Below are positions 62,403-64,000 of a DNA stretch of 64,000 bases, one piece after another (within the stretch, counting starts at the first letter, position 1; every line of letters begins with the position of its first letter). Both the position numbers and the translations under genes were made by a program. Below the pieces are notes generated by a model, which saw only the letters and a program-made list of their open reading frames with translations, searched no databases and was not told the origin of the DNA. The stretch comes from Pseudogymnoascus destructans. Taxonomy: Eukaryota > Ascomycota > Leotiomycetes > Thelebolales > Thelebolaceae. Where the stretch lies: the NCBI RefSeq assembly GCF_001641265.1, contig NW_020167524.1, positions 744,001 to 808,000 on the forward strand. Direction: 5' to 3'.

Positions 62403-63671
62403 CTACTCGATAATTAGTGTTTGGGCGGCAATATTTGAGTTCTGAATACATACAGCCAAAAGCGTCTTTACCCACTTGTCATCGTATTGTGTAGCCTCCA
62501 TTTGTTTGGCTTCAGCCCTGGTGTATAATCTAAGGCGCTTCTGCCGGATCTTAACAACCTCATATGAATCACCGACAGCCTTGTGATCAATGGCTGGAAG
62601 AAGCCTTGAGATTTCCACCCACGAGTCTGCCATCGATCCCTCTGGGAAGTTCAGTTTGACCTTAGTTGTCAGCATTTTGTCCCACTTAGCTTGTCGAGAT
62701 ACTGTAGAATCAGAATCCTCCTCCTCGAGAACAAAGAAGTCAAAGCTAAGAGGGAATGATGTTTCTGAGATGCCAAGGACCGTCCAAGGCCCATCGAAAA
62801 CATCATATTTTGACTGCTTTCCAGATTCCTCCATCTCCTTTTTCGTTCGGAGACGGATTACTGTGTCATTAACAGCAACTGGAAGAAGCAAATCCTGACC
62901 TGATTTGCACTGATAATAAAACCGTGTTTCACTTTCTGGCTCCGCATGCGACTCCTTGAGTTTCTTTGGGGGGCGATCGGACCCTGCGATACTGCCAGCA
63001 TTTTGCAGGCCCTTGGTTACCAGCTTGACAGGTGATACATTCAACGGCTGTGGTAATGTTGGTGACGATGGTGACCTGTCCCTTTTGTGCCTTATATTAG
63101 GAGATGATGAGATCAAGACATTCTCAATTCGGTTAGAACCTTGAATACTGTCCATAAACTCTTCGAATCCATGTTCTGGCTTCTCTGGTTCCTGAGTGCC
63201 GCCACGCAGAGTAGAAGACGATTGAGCAAAGAGGCTGGGGCTAATTTTTGGACTCTCACTTGGTTGACTGCCTGTATACTGTGGTGAGTCCAAAGCAAAT
63301 TAGATTTAAAGGAGTGAATTCTTACTAGAAATCATTTTGGCTTCATTCATCTTATCCGTAAACCGCTGCGAGGATTTCTCAAAGCCCGAAAAATCATGCT
63401 CGCTGTCGTCGGAACCAAACAGGCTGGAAAGGCCATGAGGGCTACTATCCGGCTCGAGAGTTGCTGATGACCGTGGAACTTGGCTTCTATTTTGAGGCCC
63501 AATGCTACGTTTTGTTGGTGAGTCTCTGTCGCCGTAACTTCTAGAGATGTTTCTTTGGGAATCGGTCCCTTCTTTTAGAAGAGATTGGCTTGTTCTGTTG
63601 GACTCAAACAGCCAGGGCGTGGTTTCCCGATTAGGCGACACAACGCCGTCGCTCCTGCATAGGCTGCGCAC
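62403..63671 (-). CDS. Uncharacterised Ser-rich protein, ends uncertain
   Basis: Two exons, 63326 up to at least 63671 and 62403-63271 (54-nt intron, GTAAGA...TATACAG, joining MISS-SQPSES), encode more than 400 residues. The first part is Ser/Arg-rich and disordered with PNRETTPWLF and LSSLFGSDDSEHDFSGF; a Lys/Arg motif DRPPKKLKESH may be a nuclear signal. The last 180 residues look folded (FYYQCKSGQDLLLPVAVND; YDVFDGPWTVLGISETSFPL, 20; EVVKIRQKRLRLY). No upstream ATG fits before low-complexity GAGTA repeats, so the start is unknown. I recognise no family. Confidence 0.55.
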
Positions 63672-64000
63672 TACTCGCTCAATACTCGGCTCACTCGCTC
63701 AGTGGGTTACTCAGCTGGGTGAGTAGCTGAACCTTTTACTCGACTCGGTGAGTGAGGTCAATACTCAGTTACTCTGTAAAAACCCGGTGAGTACTCGGCT
63801 ATCACGTGTAAGATTTATGCATCATGTGAACAGTCCCTCATACGATTAATACTGTTTTATGGTTAAGTTAAAGTATTACATCTATTAGCATCACTCTCGC
63901 CATCTCTAGTAAGCTGTGAGAACGAATCATGTATATTCCTCTATCTAAGTACCATGATTATCAGAAGATTATTAGAACGCTATTATCTATTATATATGCT
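63672..64000. other. GAGT/ACTC low-complexity stretch and AT-rich end
   Basis: Irregular ACTCGCTCA/GAGTGAG repeats from about 63668 to 63810 can fold back on themselves; the rest is AT-rich. No gene seen. Confidence 0.5.

Overview
The window is nuclear DNA of a filamentous ascomycete (Pezizomycotina). Genes carry short GT-AG introns of about 46-200 nt with ACTAAC-type branch sites. They are densely packed on both strands. The fungal orthologues include CHO2, BEM1, PGA2, VPS36, THP3, ATP19, CUZ1 and RAD4. The transposons are typical fungal chromoviruses, pogo-like elements and Helitrons. I cannot fix the class or order from sequence alone. One ambiguous base (n at 11526) marks a probable assembly seam.

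Region 1 (1-17.3 kb) is a nest of transposable elements. A nearly intact Ty3/Gypsy chromovirus fills 1-5908: gag, pol in the -1 frame, an antisense Cys-rich ORF, polypurine tract and 3' LTR. It cuts a broken gene of unknown function (5904-7346). Next comes a decayed Helitron (7.7-9.75 kb). A pogo-like transposon with 46-bp perfect terminal repeats (9901-15795) follows, containing a second, truncated Gypsy element (11527-14937). Older, inverted pogo and LTR scraps lie at 15.8-17.0 kb. Two pogo copies differ only by CpG transitions and one indel, which suggests a CpG-directed mutational process.

Region 2 (17.5-31.2 kb) is genic: CHO2 (phospholipid methylation), a flavohemoglobin with a predicted mitochondrial leader, a conserved Cys-rich orphan, PGA2, a conserved fungal membrane orphan, thymidylate synthase with an MluI cell-cycle box, and a small secreted protein. 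A Helitron 5' scrap lies at about 22.7-23.0 kb.

Region 3 (31.2-46.8 kb) has a 69-residue membrane microprotein behind a run of perfect inverted repeats, then VPS36/THP3 (divergent), a minisatellite-rich desert, BEM1, MTP18/ATP19 (divergent, both mitochondrial) and a HIT-domain protein. Region 4 (46.8-64 kb) has a pogo-type MITE, a scrambled chitinase/LysM pseudogene, CUZ1, a six-exon CorA-like transporter gene, RAD4, a Sec14-like gene, a long-TIR MITE and an uncharacterised gene whose 3' end is uncertain.

Most host genes are single housekeeping functions with no operon-like logic. The exon structures given here were built by hand from splice signals and reading-frame continuity.
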